Shown here in pieces: positions 33,224-42,973 of a stretch of DNA of 60,845 nt. The notes under the pieces are model-generated. The model did no database searches. It was not told the DNA's origin and worked only from the letters and a program-made list of their open reading frames with translations. The position numbers were made by a program, and so were the translations under genes. Origin of the DNA: an uncultured Christensenella sp. Lineage in GTDB: Bacteria > Bacillota > Clostridia > Christensenellales > Borkfalkiaceae. Each line of letters begins with the position of its first letter. Within the stretch, counting starts at the first letter, position 1. Location: contig CAJTPB010000013.1 in NCBI GenBank assembly GCA_910578065.1, positions 1 to 60,845 on the forward strand, given 5' to 3'.

Positions 33224-34150
33224 ATGACAGGTAACGAAACTGTAACAAACGCATTGCCCGAACAGAATGCGGAAGTTCTCCCGCCCGAAGGAAAAAAGAA
33301 AGAAAAGAAGTTGAACGGCGGATTTTTAGCGGTAAAAATCGTCGTGTTCACACTCTTCTTCCTGTACGCGTTTTCGCTGTTCTACGCGGTGATGTGGGCG
33401 ATCGGCACTTCGCTGAAATCGCAAGAAGAGTTTTACGAAAACATCAACGGCTTTCCGCAGTCGTGGCTGTTTTCCAACTACTGGGAAGCGTTCCGTTCGG
33501 TAAGCGCGAACGGAAACAACATGCTTATCATGTTCGTAAACTCGCTGTGGTATTCGTGCGGGGGCGCGGCGCTGGGTGTGCTGTTCTCTTCGGTGACTGC
33601 TTACGTCGTCGCAAAATACAAATTTCCGGGCAGGGGATTTATCTATGCGCTGGCGCTCGTCACCATGATGATTCCCATCGTAGGGTCTTTCCCTTCGCAG
33701 TATAAAGTGTACACCGCGTTGGGCATTATCGATTCCCCCTTGCTGATCATCACCAAGGCGGCGGGATTCGGATTTAACTTCGTTGTGCTGTTCTCTTTCT
33801 TTAAAACGCTTTCCTGGACGTATGCGGAAGCGGGATTTATCGACGGAGCAAGCCATTTACGCGTATTTACGCAAATCATGCTGCCTTTGGCGCTTCCCGT
33901 AATGGGCTCGCTGTTCTTGGTAGCGACGGTAGGGCTTTGGAACGAATATATGGAACCCAATCTGTTCTTGCAGTCGTATCCTACGCTCTCTTCGGGGCTA
34001 TACGTGTTCCAGCTTGAAATGACGCGCGGCATCAACTACCCGCTGTTGTTTGCGGGGCTTATCGTAAGCGTAATTCCCGTAGTGGTGCTGTTTGTGGCAT
34101 TCCAAAAGACGATGATGGAATCGATGAGCGTCGGCGGGATCAAAGGCTAA
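33224..34150 (+). CDS. Sugar ABC transporter permease (MalG type)
   Basis: This 308-residue permease has a hydrophilic Lys/Glu-rich N terminus, six membrane helices and the EAA loop EAGFIDGASHLRVFTQIMLP (about residues 204-223). It ends in VGGIKG, which is the usual C-terminal pattern. It forms the second half of the channel. AGGAGG precedes the start. Confidence 0.94.
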   Translation: MTGNETVTNALPEQNAEVLPPEGKKKEKKLNGGFLAVKIVVFTLFFLYAFSLFYAVMWAIGTSLKSQEEFYENINGFPQSWLFSNYWEAFRSVSANGNNMLIMFVNSLWYSCGGAALGVLFSSVTAYVVAKYKFPGRGFIYALALVTMMIPIVGSFPSQYKVYTALGIIDSPLLIITKAAGFGFNFVVLFSFFKTLSWTYAEAGFIDGASHLRVFTQIMLPLALPVMGSLFLVATVGLWNEYMEPNLFLQSYPTLSSGLYVFQLEMTRGINYPLLFAGLIVSVIPVVVLFVAFQKTMMESMSVGGIKG

Positions 34151-34178
34151 AAAATTAAAATCTATATGGAGGAAGATT

Positions 34179-35534
34179 ATGAAGTTTAACAAAAAGTCGG
34201 CAATCGCTATGATGCTTGCAGGTTGCACGGTGTTCGGGCTTGCTGGTTGCGGCAGTCCCGAGGCGGAACGGTATCCCCAATACGCCGATGACAAAGTGAT
34301 GATGATCGGGGGCTGGGATCCTCCCATTCCCACGTTGGAAGATTATCAAATGGCGAAGGACATGGGGCTTACGCACATGTTTATCGATAACGTGTTCGCG
34401 GCAAAGGGTACGGAGCTGTACTTAAAGCAGTTGGAACTGTGCGAACAGGTTGGGATAAAGGCGATCGTCGGCATGGATACCTCTTTGGATAACGCGGCGA
34501 ATAAGCCGGAAGATCTTACCGATTACAGTTCTTATTCCGCGGTAGAAATGATCAACATTTGGGATGAACCGGGAACGGGCGAATTCGAGGCGGTAAAACA
34601 GCGCATTCTCAACCAAAATAAAATATACGCCGATCAAGGGAAGGATATGGTTATGTACGTCAACCTAAATCCTACCAATCCCACGTCGTTTGCGAACGGG
34701 GGTACGGCAGGCACTACTTCGACGGAAGATTATTTAACGAAGTTCTGTACGGAAGTATTACCTTCCATTCAGGGCAGAAAAATTCTTTCCACCGACGTTT
34801 ACGCATTAAAGAAAACGGCATTTAACGAAAACGTCATCGACGACAGATGGGTGGAACGTTTAAGCACGTACGGTTGGTTTGCGAAGGAATACGATTGCGA
34901 TTTCCACTTCTTCCTGCAAAGCTATTCTGCGGGCAACGAACGCGACATCGTCGACAAAGCGGATCTGACTTTCCAGGTATATACCGACATGGCGTTCGGC
35001 GTAAACGCGTTTTCGTGGTTTACCTACCGTAAATCGTTCTTAGACGGCTTCGGCGGCGGCTGCGTAGAAAACAACGTAAGCACGACGAAAACGTATTTGT
35101 ACGATTGGGTGCAGGAAGTAAACGCAGAACTTGCTTCTTTCGATCACGTTTACCTTTCGTTCGATTGGGAAGGGGTAATGCCTATTTTGGGAACGCTGAA
35201 CACGGCAGACGATCCCGAATACGAAAATTCCGATTTTGTTAATATTTACGAAAAGTCGAAACTTTCTTCGCTTGCATGCGGCAGCGTAACTTCCACGCAA
35301 GACGCGCTTGTAGGGCAATTTAAGGATAAAGACGGTAACTGCGGGCTTATGGTTACCAATTACACCGAGCCCACGCAGGGATTGAATACGAGGATCGACT
35401 TTAACTTTACAAAGGCGAACCGTGCAATCGTATACCGCAACGGCGTAAAAAAGGTATACGAAGTGAAAGACGGAAAACTGAATTTGAATCTTGAATCGGG
35501 CGAAGGCATGTTTGTCATTCCCGTGCAGGTATAA
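34179..35534 (+). CDS. Lipoprotein with glycosidase-like TIM-barrel domain
   Basis: This 451-residue lipoprotein (LAGC lipobox) is anchored outside the cell. From about residue 45 it has the alternating pattern of a TIM barrel: MMIGGWDPPIPTLEDYQMAKDMG (split here as MMIGGWDPP and the helix), IKAIVGMDT and INIWDEPGTGEF. The Glu in WDEPG is placed like a glycosidase acid on strand 4. A second candidate acid lies in SFDWEGVMP. A C-terminal beta-sandwich (about 360-451) follows. I cannot assign a known GH family. It sits between the permeases and the binding protein of one transporter, so its product is likely imported by that system. Such lipoproteins could also be pure glycan-binding proteins. 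Confidence 0.65.
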   Translation: MKFNKKSAIAMMLAGCTVFGLAGCGSPEAERYPQYADDKVMMIGGWDPPIPTLEDYQMAKDMGLTHMFIDNVFAAKGTELYLKQLELCEQVGIKAIVGMDTSLDNAANKPEDLTDYSSYSAVEMINIWDEPGTGEFEAVKQRILNQNKIYADQGKDMVMYVNLNPTNPTSFANGGTAGTTSTEDYLTKFCTEVLPSIQGRKILSTDVYALKKTAFNENVIDDRWVERLSTYGWFAKEYDCDFHFFLQSYSAGNERDIVDKADLTFQVYTDMAFGVNAFSWFTYRKSFLDGFGGGCVENNVSTTKTYLYDWVQEVNAELASFDHVYLSFDWEGVMPILGTLNTADDPEYENSDFVNIYEKSKLSSLACGSVTSTQDALVGQFKDKDGNCGLMVTNYTEPTQGLNTRIDFNFTKANRAIVYRNGVKKVYEVKDGKLNLNLESGEGMFVIPVQV

Positions 35535-35555
35535 AAATAAGGAGGAAAACTAGAA

Positions 35556-37127
35556 ATGAAAAAGATTCTCAAACTTAGCTGTTTGGCATTGGGCGCATGT
35601 ATGGCTGTCGGCATAACGGCTTGCGGAAAAGATGACGGCAGCGGCGGAGACGGCGGAAGCAACGGCGGCGGTTCCATCAGCGTGCATTACATGGCGGGCG
35701 GCTTCGGAAAAGAAGTGTACGAAAAAATCGCAGCCGACTATAAGGCGCTTACGGGGGTAAGCGTAAAGTTCAACGCCAGCTATTCGGGCGGCGAGATCCA
35801 AAACCTGCTGCTTTCCGGGCAGGAGAAAAACGACGTTGTATTGCCTCTTTTAAACATGTACGCCGCGCAAGACGCAAACTTGCTTGAAGATTTGACCGAA
35901 GTATACAACGCCACTTATACGGGCGAAAGCAAGCCGATCAAAGATAAGATGAACAAAAGCCTTTACGATTATATCGAGGCGAAAGACGGCAAGCGCTATC
36001 AAATGTTCGGAACCAATTCCGTTTCCGCGATCTGCTATAACATCGGCACGCTGAACGAAGCGTTCGGCGCGGGACAGTGGGAACTTCCCCGCACGACGAA
36101 CGAACTTGTCGAAATGTCCGCGCAGTTAAAGAACAAAGGGTATTACGCGTTTACAACGTCTACGGGAATCAACTATTATTGGGATTATATCGGAACCGTT
36201 TGGTGGGCGCAGTACGAGGGCATAGATAGCTACAATAACTTCTATTACGGAAAGTATTGGGATTCCGCTACGAGCGAATGGAAGCTGGGCGCGCAGATCG
36301 CAGACGCGCGCGGCAGAGAGGTTGCGCTTGAAACGCTTTCTACCATTCTTTCTTCGCGCAACGGGTATACTCACCCGAAATCGAAGGATATGGATTTCAC
36401 CACGGCGCAGCGTTCCTTCTTGAACAACGGGTATTTAAGCGATAAAACCAAAGTTGCGTTTATGGTAAACGGCGACTGGTTGGAAAACGAAATGGCTTCC
36501 GCGCTGCTTTCCAACCCGCAAGATATCGCAATGATGCGCGCGCCCGTCGTAAGCGAATTGATCGAAAAACTTTCTACCGTTAATTCGGAAGCAACGCTTT
36601 CGGCGGTCGTAAAGGCGGTAGACGAGGGCAAAACCTCGTACGACGGCGTAAGCGCAGAAGACTTCGCCCGCGTAAAAGAAGCACGTTTAATGGTGTATAC
36701 CGCGACGCCCAACTATCCTGTGGGCATTCCTGCAAACCGCCCCGCGGCGAAAAAACAGCTTGCGAAAGATTTCTTGGTCTACCTGCATTCCGACCGCGCG
36801 CAAAAGATTTACGCGACGTCGCTGCAAGGACTTACCATGCCTGTGGATTTCAATGTGCTTGACGAAAACAGCGGCGTTCAGGTAAGTAACTTTATCCGTT
36901 CGCGCCTTTCCGTATTCGGCAACGACATGGTGGCAATCTTCCCCCGCAATGCTTCTCCTATCATGTATCGCGGCGGTATGGGCGATATGTCTGTCGGCGG
37001 CGGTGTAGACGGAAAACTTTTCAACGGAACGAGTTCGTCCGGTTTGCTCGCGCTTGCAAAGCAAAGCATCGTAGACCACTGGGACGAATACATGAAGGCG
37101 CTTGAAACGAGCGGATCCGGAACCTGA
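35556..37127 (+). CDS. Carbohydrate ABC transporter substrate-binding lipoprotein
   Basis: This 523-residue lipoprotein (ITAC lipobox) has a Gly/Ser-rich linker and then the extracellular solute-binding fold: ISVHYMAGGFGKEVYEKIAADY and NDVVLPLLNMYAAQDANLLEDL at the N-lobe, here cited by short parts. Aromatic residues in YYWDYIGTVWWAQYEG probably stack on sugar rings. It should feed the permeases encoded at 32212 and 33224. The gene between them is unusual, since the binding protein normally precedes the permeases. AGGAGG lies upstream. Confidence 0.9.
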   Translation: MKKILKLSCLALGACMAVGITACGKDDGSGGDGGSNGGGSISVHYMAGGFGKEVYEKIAADYKALTGVSVKFNASYSGGEIQNLLLSGQEKNDVVLPLLNMYAAQDANLLEDLTEVYNATYTGESKPIKDKMNKSLYDYIEAKDGKRYQMFGTNSVSAICYNIGTLNEAFGAGQWELPRTTNELVEMSAQLKNKGYYAFTTSTGINYYWDYIGTVWWAQYEGIDSYNNFYYGKYWDSATSEWKLGAQIADARGREVALETLSTILSSRNGYTHPKSKDMDFTTAQRSFLNNGYLSDKTKVAFMVNGDWLENEMASALLSNPQDIAMMRAPVVSELIEKLSTVNSEATLSAVVKAVDEGKTSYDGVSAEDFARVKEARLMVYTATPNYPVGIPANRPAAKKQLAKDFLVYLHSDRAQKIYATSLQGLTMPVDFNVLDENSGVQVSNFIRSRLSVFGNDMVAIFPRNASPIMYRGGMGDMSVGGGVDGKLFNGTSSSGLLALAKQSIVDHWDEYMKALETSGSGT

Positions 37128-37148
37128 TTTTTCGGAAAGGGGAAATAA

Positions 37149-40100
37149 ATGAAACAGTCAATCTTAAAAAAATGTTGGATCGCGATCCTTTCCGCCATGC
37201 TGTTGGTTACGTTAAGTTTGGCGCTCGCCGCATGCGGCGGGAACAAAAAGCGCATTAACGCGCCTGCACGGTTGGAAGAAGATATCGGCGCGGGAACGTA
37301 TATCGTTCCCGAATACGAAGTCGTAAACGAGATCGGCGTAATTATGTACGGTTATACCGTTACGCTCAAATCGGCGGTCGATCATAACGGCGAAAATTGC
37401 GAAATTACGCGCGGCGTGGGCAGCACCACCGTTACCCTTAACGGTTCGGGCGATTATACGTTCGTGTATACCACGGGCACGAAAGACATCGAAGACGCAA
37501 CCGTAACCATCGATTTTGCGGATAGAACGGCGCCTACGATCAATTACAATTCGGGCAACCTTCCCAAATTCTTTATCAAAGGGAATTATTACGATATGCC
37601 CGCGTATACCATCGACGGCGATTACGACATTACGAAGTGCAAAGCGGAAGTGTATTATTTCGACGCGCAGAATCAAGAAACAAAGGTTGCGGTAGACGGC
37701 GGCAGATTCTTGGTGGAAAAAGGCGAAGGCAAGTACGAAATTCGCATCCACCTCGAAGACGCGGCGGGAAACTATAACGATTATAAGTATGCGCGCGAAG
37801 TGGACGGACCGCAAACGATCGTCGAAAATACCGTATTGTATTTTAACGAAGAATTCGGCGCGCGGCAGGTTTCGGCTTTGGGATCGGGCTACACGGGCGC
37901 ATTCGTTTCTAAAACTGCGGACGGCGCGCACGTTTACGGCGACGAAGCGGGCGCTTATAAAGTTTCGTTCAACGGCGTGGAAACGACAAATAACGAAGGC
38001 TATATCGAAATGAAAGTTCCCGCAATTACGAATATTTCCGATTATAAAGAATTGGAAATGTACGTTTATAACGATTGCGGCGCGGATATCATTATGGGTT
38101 CGCGTTGGTGGAACGATCAGTCAGTGAAAAAAGACGAATGGACGCGCCTTACCTGGTCGGTCGCAAATTGGGGCGGCGCAGGCAGCAACGTAGATTCTTC
38201 TAACGTGAATATCCGCGGGGTAGGGGATATTACGGGTACGAACATTCGCTTTATTTTCGCGTACGACGGAAAAACGATCCCGCACGGCGATTTCTATCTT
38301 TCGTCTATGCGGGCGATTCCTAAGGAAAAGAGCCAAGTTACGGCGGGCGAAAACGTCGTGCTCGACAAGGCAGACGGCAGTTACTTCTTCGGAGATACGG
38401 TAAGATTAAGCGCGAAGCAGATCGAAGGAAAAGTAGTAGATTGTTACTATATAGACGGAAAGCCGATCAGCGGCGAAGAATTCGTGGTTACGCAAAAAAC
38501 CTATTCGGTTACCGTAAGCTATGTGGAAGGCGCGCTCACCAAAGAGAATATGACGTGGGGCACGGCGTTTAACTATACCGATGATTCCAATACGGCAAAT
38601 GAAATCGTGCCCTTCTTTGCGGGCAACGGCGACGGCGTAATCTCGCTCGACGTGGTGGGCGGTTACCAAAAGCATGAGGGCGTAAACCAGCTGTTCAACC
38701 TTTCTTTCTTGCTCGGTTCGACGAACAGCATCGAAATCCAGATCAACGAGGCGGCAAGCACGCCCAACGTTTGCAAATGGTATTTCGACGGAAAGAATTG
38801 GGGCGTTAAGGTCGCAGACCTTCCCGCCGAACTTGTAGAGAAAATCAAAAATGCGGAGGACGCAGAAGGAAAGCGCGTTCATTTCGACGCGGTGAAAAAG
38901 GGCAATCGTTTCAGTATTTTCGTAGACGGCGAACTGCTTTGCACCACTTCGTTAAAGGGCTTGAACTTAGACGGCAACTTCGGTTACGGTTGGCGTTTAG
39001 AGGGCGAAACGCCCGCGCCTGTGGTTGTGGAAAACGCAAAGGCAGTTATGGGTACCGAGCGTTTGAACTTGTTTATGGAAGATTATAAGGCGACTGTAAC
39101 CGTAGATAAGGCTACGCTTGCGGGAACGGAATATTATGTCGGCGACGAAGTAACGTTTACCGCAGACGAAGCGCCCGCGGGTAAAATGTTCTGTTGGTTT
39201 ACGGTAAACGGAAAGAAGATCGAAGGCAATTCGTTTGTTGTAACATCGACCGACGCTTACACGGTTGCGGCGGTTTATGCGGATACCTGCACGCTTACCC
39301 TTGCGGAAGGAATTACCGCAAACGGTAAAACAGGCACGGTGGTCGTACCGCAGGGCATAGCGGTAACGCTCGCTTACACGGGCACGGTAGGGGAAAACGA
39401 AGCGTTCGACTGCTTTACGGTAAACGGAAGCGAGCTCGACGGCGATTCGTTTGTTCCCGCTTCGGCAACGTATACCGTTGCGCATAAAACGGCGGCTTCG
39501 GCGGAAGGCATGCACTGGGATACGCCAGACTTCGTTCAACCTACGGGGGCGAGCGAAGTAAAAGTTACCAAATTGGGCAACGGCGATCATTGGGCGCTTT
39601 CTTACCAAATTACGCACGTCAATACCAACAATGCAGGGTGGTATACGGGCGTTTATATCGGCGGAACGGCGCAACTTGCCGCGTTCGAATTGGCTTCGTG
39701 GGGCAAAACGTTTAACCTTTACGGGCACGTTTATGCGGGAACTGCGGGCAACGGAGATTTAAGCGTAACTCTTTCGCAAAGAGTAATCGATATTTTAAAC
39801 GGCGCAACTGCTTCCGATCCCGTTACGGTGATCTACGTGCGGCAAAATAATGTGTTAAGGGCATATATTTCCACGCAAACGGAATTCGTTCTTGCGGCGG
39901 AAGTTCCCCTTGAAAAGTTTATTGCAGACAACAATTATACGAACGCGTTCGGTTACGGCTGGCGCAGCGATTTCGGCAACCCGACCATCGAAAATATCCG
40001 CTTCGTCGTAGGCGAAAAGAAGACGCAGTTCTATATGCAATCGTTAAAATTCATTCAGCTGAACGATTACGACGAATACGTAACGCTGGGAAGCAACGGC

Positions 40101-41246
40101 GAATACACCCTTCCCACGGCAAAAATCGTCGATTCCGAAGGGAACGAAACGGCGGGCACGGTAGAAGTTGTTTCCGTAAAAGACGCATTGGGCAAATCGT
40201 ATGCGGTAAACGACGGAAAGATAATCGTTTCTATCAGCGGTTCCATAGCGCTTACGATCACGTACAAAGTGCAAGGGCAGAACGTTATGTCGGTTGCTGC
40301 CGTAACGGTACAGAGTAACGATAACGTTGTATACGCTCCCGCGGCGGATAATACGGCACTGATTGCAGGCGAAGGAAATACGGTCGGATACGATACTTCG
40401 ATCAAGTTCGGCGGCGAAAGCGGTTCGTTAAAAGTTACCGTCGGCGGAACGGATACAAAAGATACCAAAGTGCTTCTCGGTGCGTACGACTATGATAGGG
40501 CGACCGAGTATGTCGAATTCTACGCTTATACGGATAAAGACAACGTAAAAATCGGTACTTATTGGACGGGTGATACGCCTCTTACAAAAAATGCATGGAC
40601 GAAATTTGTTTTGCGGCTTTCCGATATTCATCCCGACCATTGGCGCGCAGACAATCGGTTTGTCGTTCGCATTATGTCCGATAGCGTAATTGCGGGCGCA
40701 AACGTGTATCTTTCTAAGATAACGTGCGGTACGTTTATGGATTTGCAGTCGAGCGAAACGCAAATCAGCGATATTCAGTTTGCGAAACTCATCAGCGGTT
40801 CGGCGGATAAGGAGTATGCGGCGCTTCCCGCGGCGATTTCCGATTCTAACGTAAAGGAAACCGAAGTGTTGAAACTTTCTGCAATGCAGGCGGATTCCAA
40901 CGGAGACGTGACCATCAATATTTCTTCGGCTTACATTTCCGATTTAACCGATTACGAGAATATTTACTTTTATGTTTATACGGCGGATAGCGGAATACAA
41001 GGCGCAACTTATTGGTGTGCGAATACCAACTGCACAGAAAACGCTTGGACGAAGGTAACCGTTACGCGCAACACCAACTGGACGTATCATGACGGTGCGG
41101 TTCATCACGACGGCGTACCTACCGGAACGGGTAACGTAAATCCTTATGAGGGCGGCGCAGGGCATTTCATTTACAGACTTTGCGGAGTGTCGGGTAAAAC
41201 CGTTTACGTAACATCTTTGTACGGAACACCCAAAACGGACGCTTAA
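37149..41246 (+). CDS. Large modular surface lipoprotein, predicted glycan binding
   Basis: This 1365-residue lipoprotein (LAAC lipobox) is built of beta-sandwich modules. Ig-like/cadherin-like domains lie at about 30-215 (with DRTAPTIN). A jelly-roll follows at about 220-390. B-repeat-like segments each have xYYVGDEVTFTADE and WFTVNGKKIEGNSFVV character. Two laminin-G-like modules (GVISLDV..., then ALSYQITHVN...) follow, then two C-terminal sandwiches each ending in the pattern WTKFVLRLSDI / WTKVTVTRNTNW. No catalytic motif is visible. It resembles the 1721-residue lipoprotein at 6571 in its repeated cassettes but not in order. It probably captures polysaccharide for the surrounding enzymes. 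It closes the operon before a strong terminator. Confidence 0.78.
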   Translation: MKQSILKKCWIAILSAMLLVTLSLALAACGGNKKRINAPARLEEDIGAGTYIVPEYEVVNEIGVIMYGYTVTLKSAVDHNGENCEITRGVGSTTVTLNGSGDYTFVYTTGTKDIEDATVTIDFADRTAPTINYNSGNLPKFFIKGNYYDMPAYTIDGDYDITKCKAEVYYFDAQNQETKVAVDGGRFLVEKGEGKYEIRIHLEDAAGNYNDYKYAREVDGPQTIVENTVLYFNEEFGARQVSALGSGYTGAFVSKTADGAHVYGDEAGAYKVSFNGVETTNNEGYIEMKVPAITNISDYKELEMYVYNDCGADIIMGSRWWNDQSVKKDEWTRLTWSVANWGGAGSNVDSSNVNIRGVGDITGTNIRFIFAYDGKTIPHGDFYLSSMRAIPKEKSQVTAGENVVLDKADGSYFFGDTVRLSAKQIEGKVVDCYYIDGKPISGEEFVVTQKTYSVTVSYVEGALTKENMTWGTAFNYTDDSNTANEIVPFFAGNGDGVISLDVVGGYQKHEGVNQLFNLSFLLGSTNSIEIQINEAASTPNVCKWYFDGKNWGVKVADLPAELVEKIKNAEDAEGKRVHFDAVKKGNRFSIFVDGELLCTTSLKGLNLDGNFGYGWRLEGETPAPVVVENAKAVMGTERLNLFMEDYKATVTVDKATLAGTEYYVGDEVTFTADEAPAGKMFCWFTVNGKKIEGNSFVVTSTDAYTVAAVYADTCTLTLAEGITANGKTGTVVVPQGIAVTLAYTGTVGENEAFDCFTVNGSELDGDSFVPASATYTVAHKTAASAEGMHWDTPDFVQPTGASEVKVTKLGNGDHWALSYQITHVNTNNAGWYTGVYIGGTAQLAAFELASWGKTFNLYGHVYAGTAGNGDLSVTLSQRVIDILNGATASDPVTVIYVRQNNVLRAYISTQTEFVLAAEVPLEKFIADNNYTNAFGYGWRSDFGNPTIENIRFVVGEKKTQFYMQSLKFIQLNDYDEYVTLGSNGEYTLPTAKIVDSEGNETAGTVEVVSVKDALGKSYAVNDGKIIVSISGSIALTITYKVQGQNVMSVAAVTVQSNDNVVYAPAADNTALIAGEGNTVGYDTSIKFGGESGSLKVTVGGTDTKDTKVLLGAYDYDRATEYVEFYAYTDKDNVKIGTYWTGDTPLTKNAWTKFVLRLSDIHPDHWRADNRFVVRIMSDSVIAGANVYLSKITCGTFMDLQSSETQISDIQFAKLISGSADKEYAALPAAISDSNVKETEVLKLSAMQADSNGDVTINISSAYISDLTDYENIYFYVYTADSGIQGATYWCANTNCTENAWTKVTVTRNTNWTYHDGAVHHDGVPTGTGNVNPYEGGAGHFIYRLCGVSGKTVYVTSLYGTPKTDA

Positions 41247-41271
41247 CGGCTGAAATTGCGGGTATGCGGAA

Positions 41272-41300
41272 CCCCCCGAAGGCTTTCTGCCTTCGGGGGG
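41272..41300 (+). terminator. Strong hairpin terminator
   Basis: A perfect 12-bp stem, CCCCCCGAAGGC (41272-41283) with GCCTTCGGGGGG (41289-41300) and a five-base loop, is followed by an AT-rich stretch with TTTTT at 41316-41320. It ends the GH2/ABC operon. Confidence 0.85.
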
Positions 41301-41388
41301 ATTCTGAATAAAAAATTTTTAAAAAAGTCAATACAAATATAGTAATGGTATCAAACGTGTGGTATAATACCGAACAAGAGGATTTCAA

Positions 41389-42954
41389 ATGAAAATATCT
41401 TTTCAAACTTATTGCAGCAAAGTAAAGGGGTGTTACCTCGGCAAAAATATCGGCGGAACGATCGGCGCGCCCTTCGAGTGCTTCCGCGGCGTGTTTGATA
41501 TCGATTATTTTATGCAAGACGTATCCGCGCCCGTTCCCAACGACGACGTCGATTTACAGCTTGTATGGCTTTCCGCCGTCGAGCACGAAGGGAAAAATCT
41601 CGACTCGCATATTCTTGCGCAGTATTGGGAAAATTACGTTTCTTCCGTGATCTCCGAATACGGCACGGGAAAGAACAATTACGCCATGGGGATCGCGCCT
41701 CCGCTTTGCGGACATTTGCGCAACGAAAACCGCGAAAGCAACGGCGCGTGGATCCGCACGGAAATTTGGGCTTGTCTGTGCGCGGGCAATCCCGCGCTTG
41801 CGGCAAACTACGCTTATTACGACGCATGCGTCGATCACAGCGGAGAGGGGATCTATGCGGCGGTATTTACTGCGGCGGTGCAAGCGGCGGCGTTTTTTAA
41901 AAGCGACGTTGCGGAACTCGTTAAAATCGGTCTTTCGTATCTGCCCGAAAAATGCGCGGTGCGCGGCGCGGTCGATTTGGTGTGCGAATGTTTCCGCAGG
42001 GGAGACGATTGGAAAACGGCGCGCAAAAAATTGCTTATCGCCTATCCTTCCAGCTTCGGCGAAATCGGCGGGGAATGGCAGGGAACGGCGCTTGTTTCCG
42101 CAAGCGAAAAATGCCCCGTGCAGCAAAAGGACCCCGATATTCCCCAAGCCGTTCACGGGTACGATGCGCCCGCGAGCATCGGCATTGTTTTGATCGGCTG
42201 GCTGTACGGCGGGGGCGATTTCGGCAAATCCGTCTGTATCGCCGTAAACTGCGGGGAGGATACCGATTGCACCGCAGGCACACTCGGCGCGATCCTCGGG
42301 ATCATCGGCGGGGAGGAAGAAATTCCCGAAAAGTGGAAAAAGGGCTGTTCGGAAAAAATCGCAATTTGCACCCTGCGCCCCGATCTGCTGTTAAACGTGC
42401 CCGAAACGGTTACCGCGCTGTGCGAACGGGTAATAAAGCAGTTTCCCGTGCTTTCTTCTTCGGCGTGCACGTTTACGGAAAACGGGTTCGAAGTTTCGGC
42501 GGCGAAAAGCCTTATCTACGATGAAGACGCGTTCTATCCCTATCAGCAAGAAAATTTAAAAGAACTGTTGCGGGAATCGCCGTATACGGCGCGTTATCAT
42601 TTCCCTTCGGTTACCGTTAAAGTAACGTACGACGGGGCGTTTGCGGAAATCGAAGAGGGCGCGGAAAAGAAAATTTCCGTTATCCTGTGCAACAAACTGT
42701 ATCTTCCGCAGTATTTTACCGTGCGCGTGCTCGACGTGCCTGCCGAATGGAACGTAAAAAACGGAAGTGAACGGTGCGTAGGGTTAGAACATTGGCACGG
42801 CAGCAAAAAGGCACACACAAACGGGTTCGATTTTATTTTTACGCCCGCCGCGCTTACCAAACACAAGTATAAACTTATTTTAGAACTTGCGCCCAACGGC
42901 AGGGGGGAATCGTATTATATTCCGCTTACGCTTTTAAACGGCGCTTGCAAATAA
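41389..42954 (+). CDS. ADP-ribosylglycohydrolase-family protein
   Basis: This 521-residue protein has an N-terminal ADP-ribosylglycohydrolase (DraG/ARH) fold to about residue 350. Metal-site motifs are visible: GCYLGKNIGGTIGAPFE, P-N-D52-D53-V-D-L-Q and NCGED291-T-D-C-T-A. A beta-rich C-terminal domain of about 150 residues (390-521) is not typical of DraG. Family members remove ADP-ribose from proteins or nucleic acids, but many copies in carbohydrate clusters have unknown substrates. A -10 TATAAT lies at 41363-41368 and GAGG precedes the ATG. It begins a compact five-gene run and seems unrelated to protein ADP-ribosylation here (inference). Confidence 0.85.
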   Translation: MKISFQTYCSKVKGCYLGKNIGGTIGAPFECFRGVFDIDYFMQDVSAPVPNDDVDLQLVWLSAVEHEGKNLDSHILAQYWENYVSSVISEYGTGKNNYAMGIAPPLCGHLRNENRESNGAWIRTEIWACLCAGNPALAANYAYYDACVDHSGEGIYAAVFTAAVQAAAFFKSDVAELVKIGLSYLPEKCAVRGAVDLVCECFRRGDDWKTARKKLLIAYPSSFGEIGGEWQGTALVSASEKCPVQQKDPDIPQAVHGYDAPASIGIVLIGWLYGGGDFGKSVCIAVNCGEDTDCTAGTLGAILGIIGGEEEIPEKWKKGCSEKIAICTLRPDLLLNVPETVTALCERVIKQFPVLSSSACTFTENGFEVSAAKSLIYDEDAFYPYQQENLKELLRESPYTARYHFPSVTVKVTYDGAFAEIEEGAEKKISVILCNKLYLPQYFTVRVLDVPAEWNVKNGSERCVGLEHWHGSKKAHTNGFDFIFTPAALTKHKYKLILELAPNGRGESYYIPLTLLNGACK

Positions 42955-42973
42955 TTTGTAGAGGAACGCAACA

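Noticed and set aside
41340..41370. Palindromic operator upstream of the ADP-ribosylglycohydrolase gene
   Set aside because: GGTAT...ATACC flank the -10, but only 6 of 10 half-site positions match, too weak to annotate.
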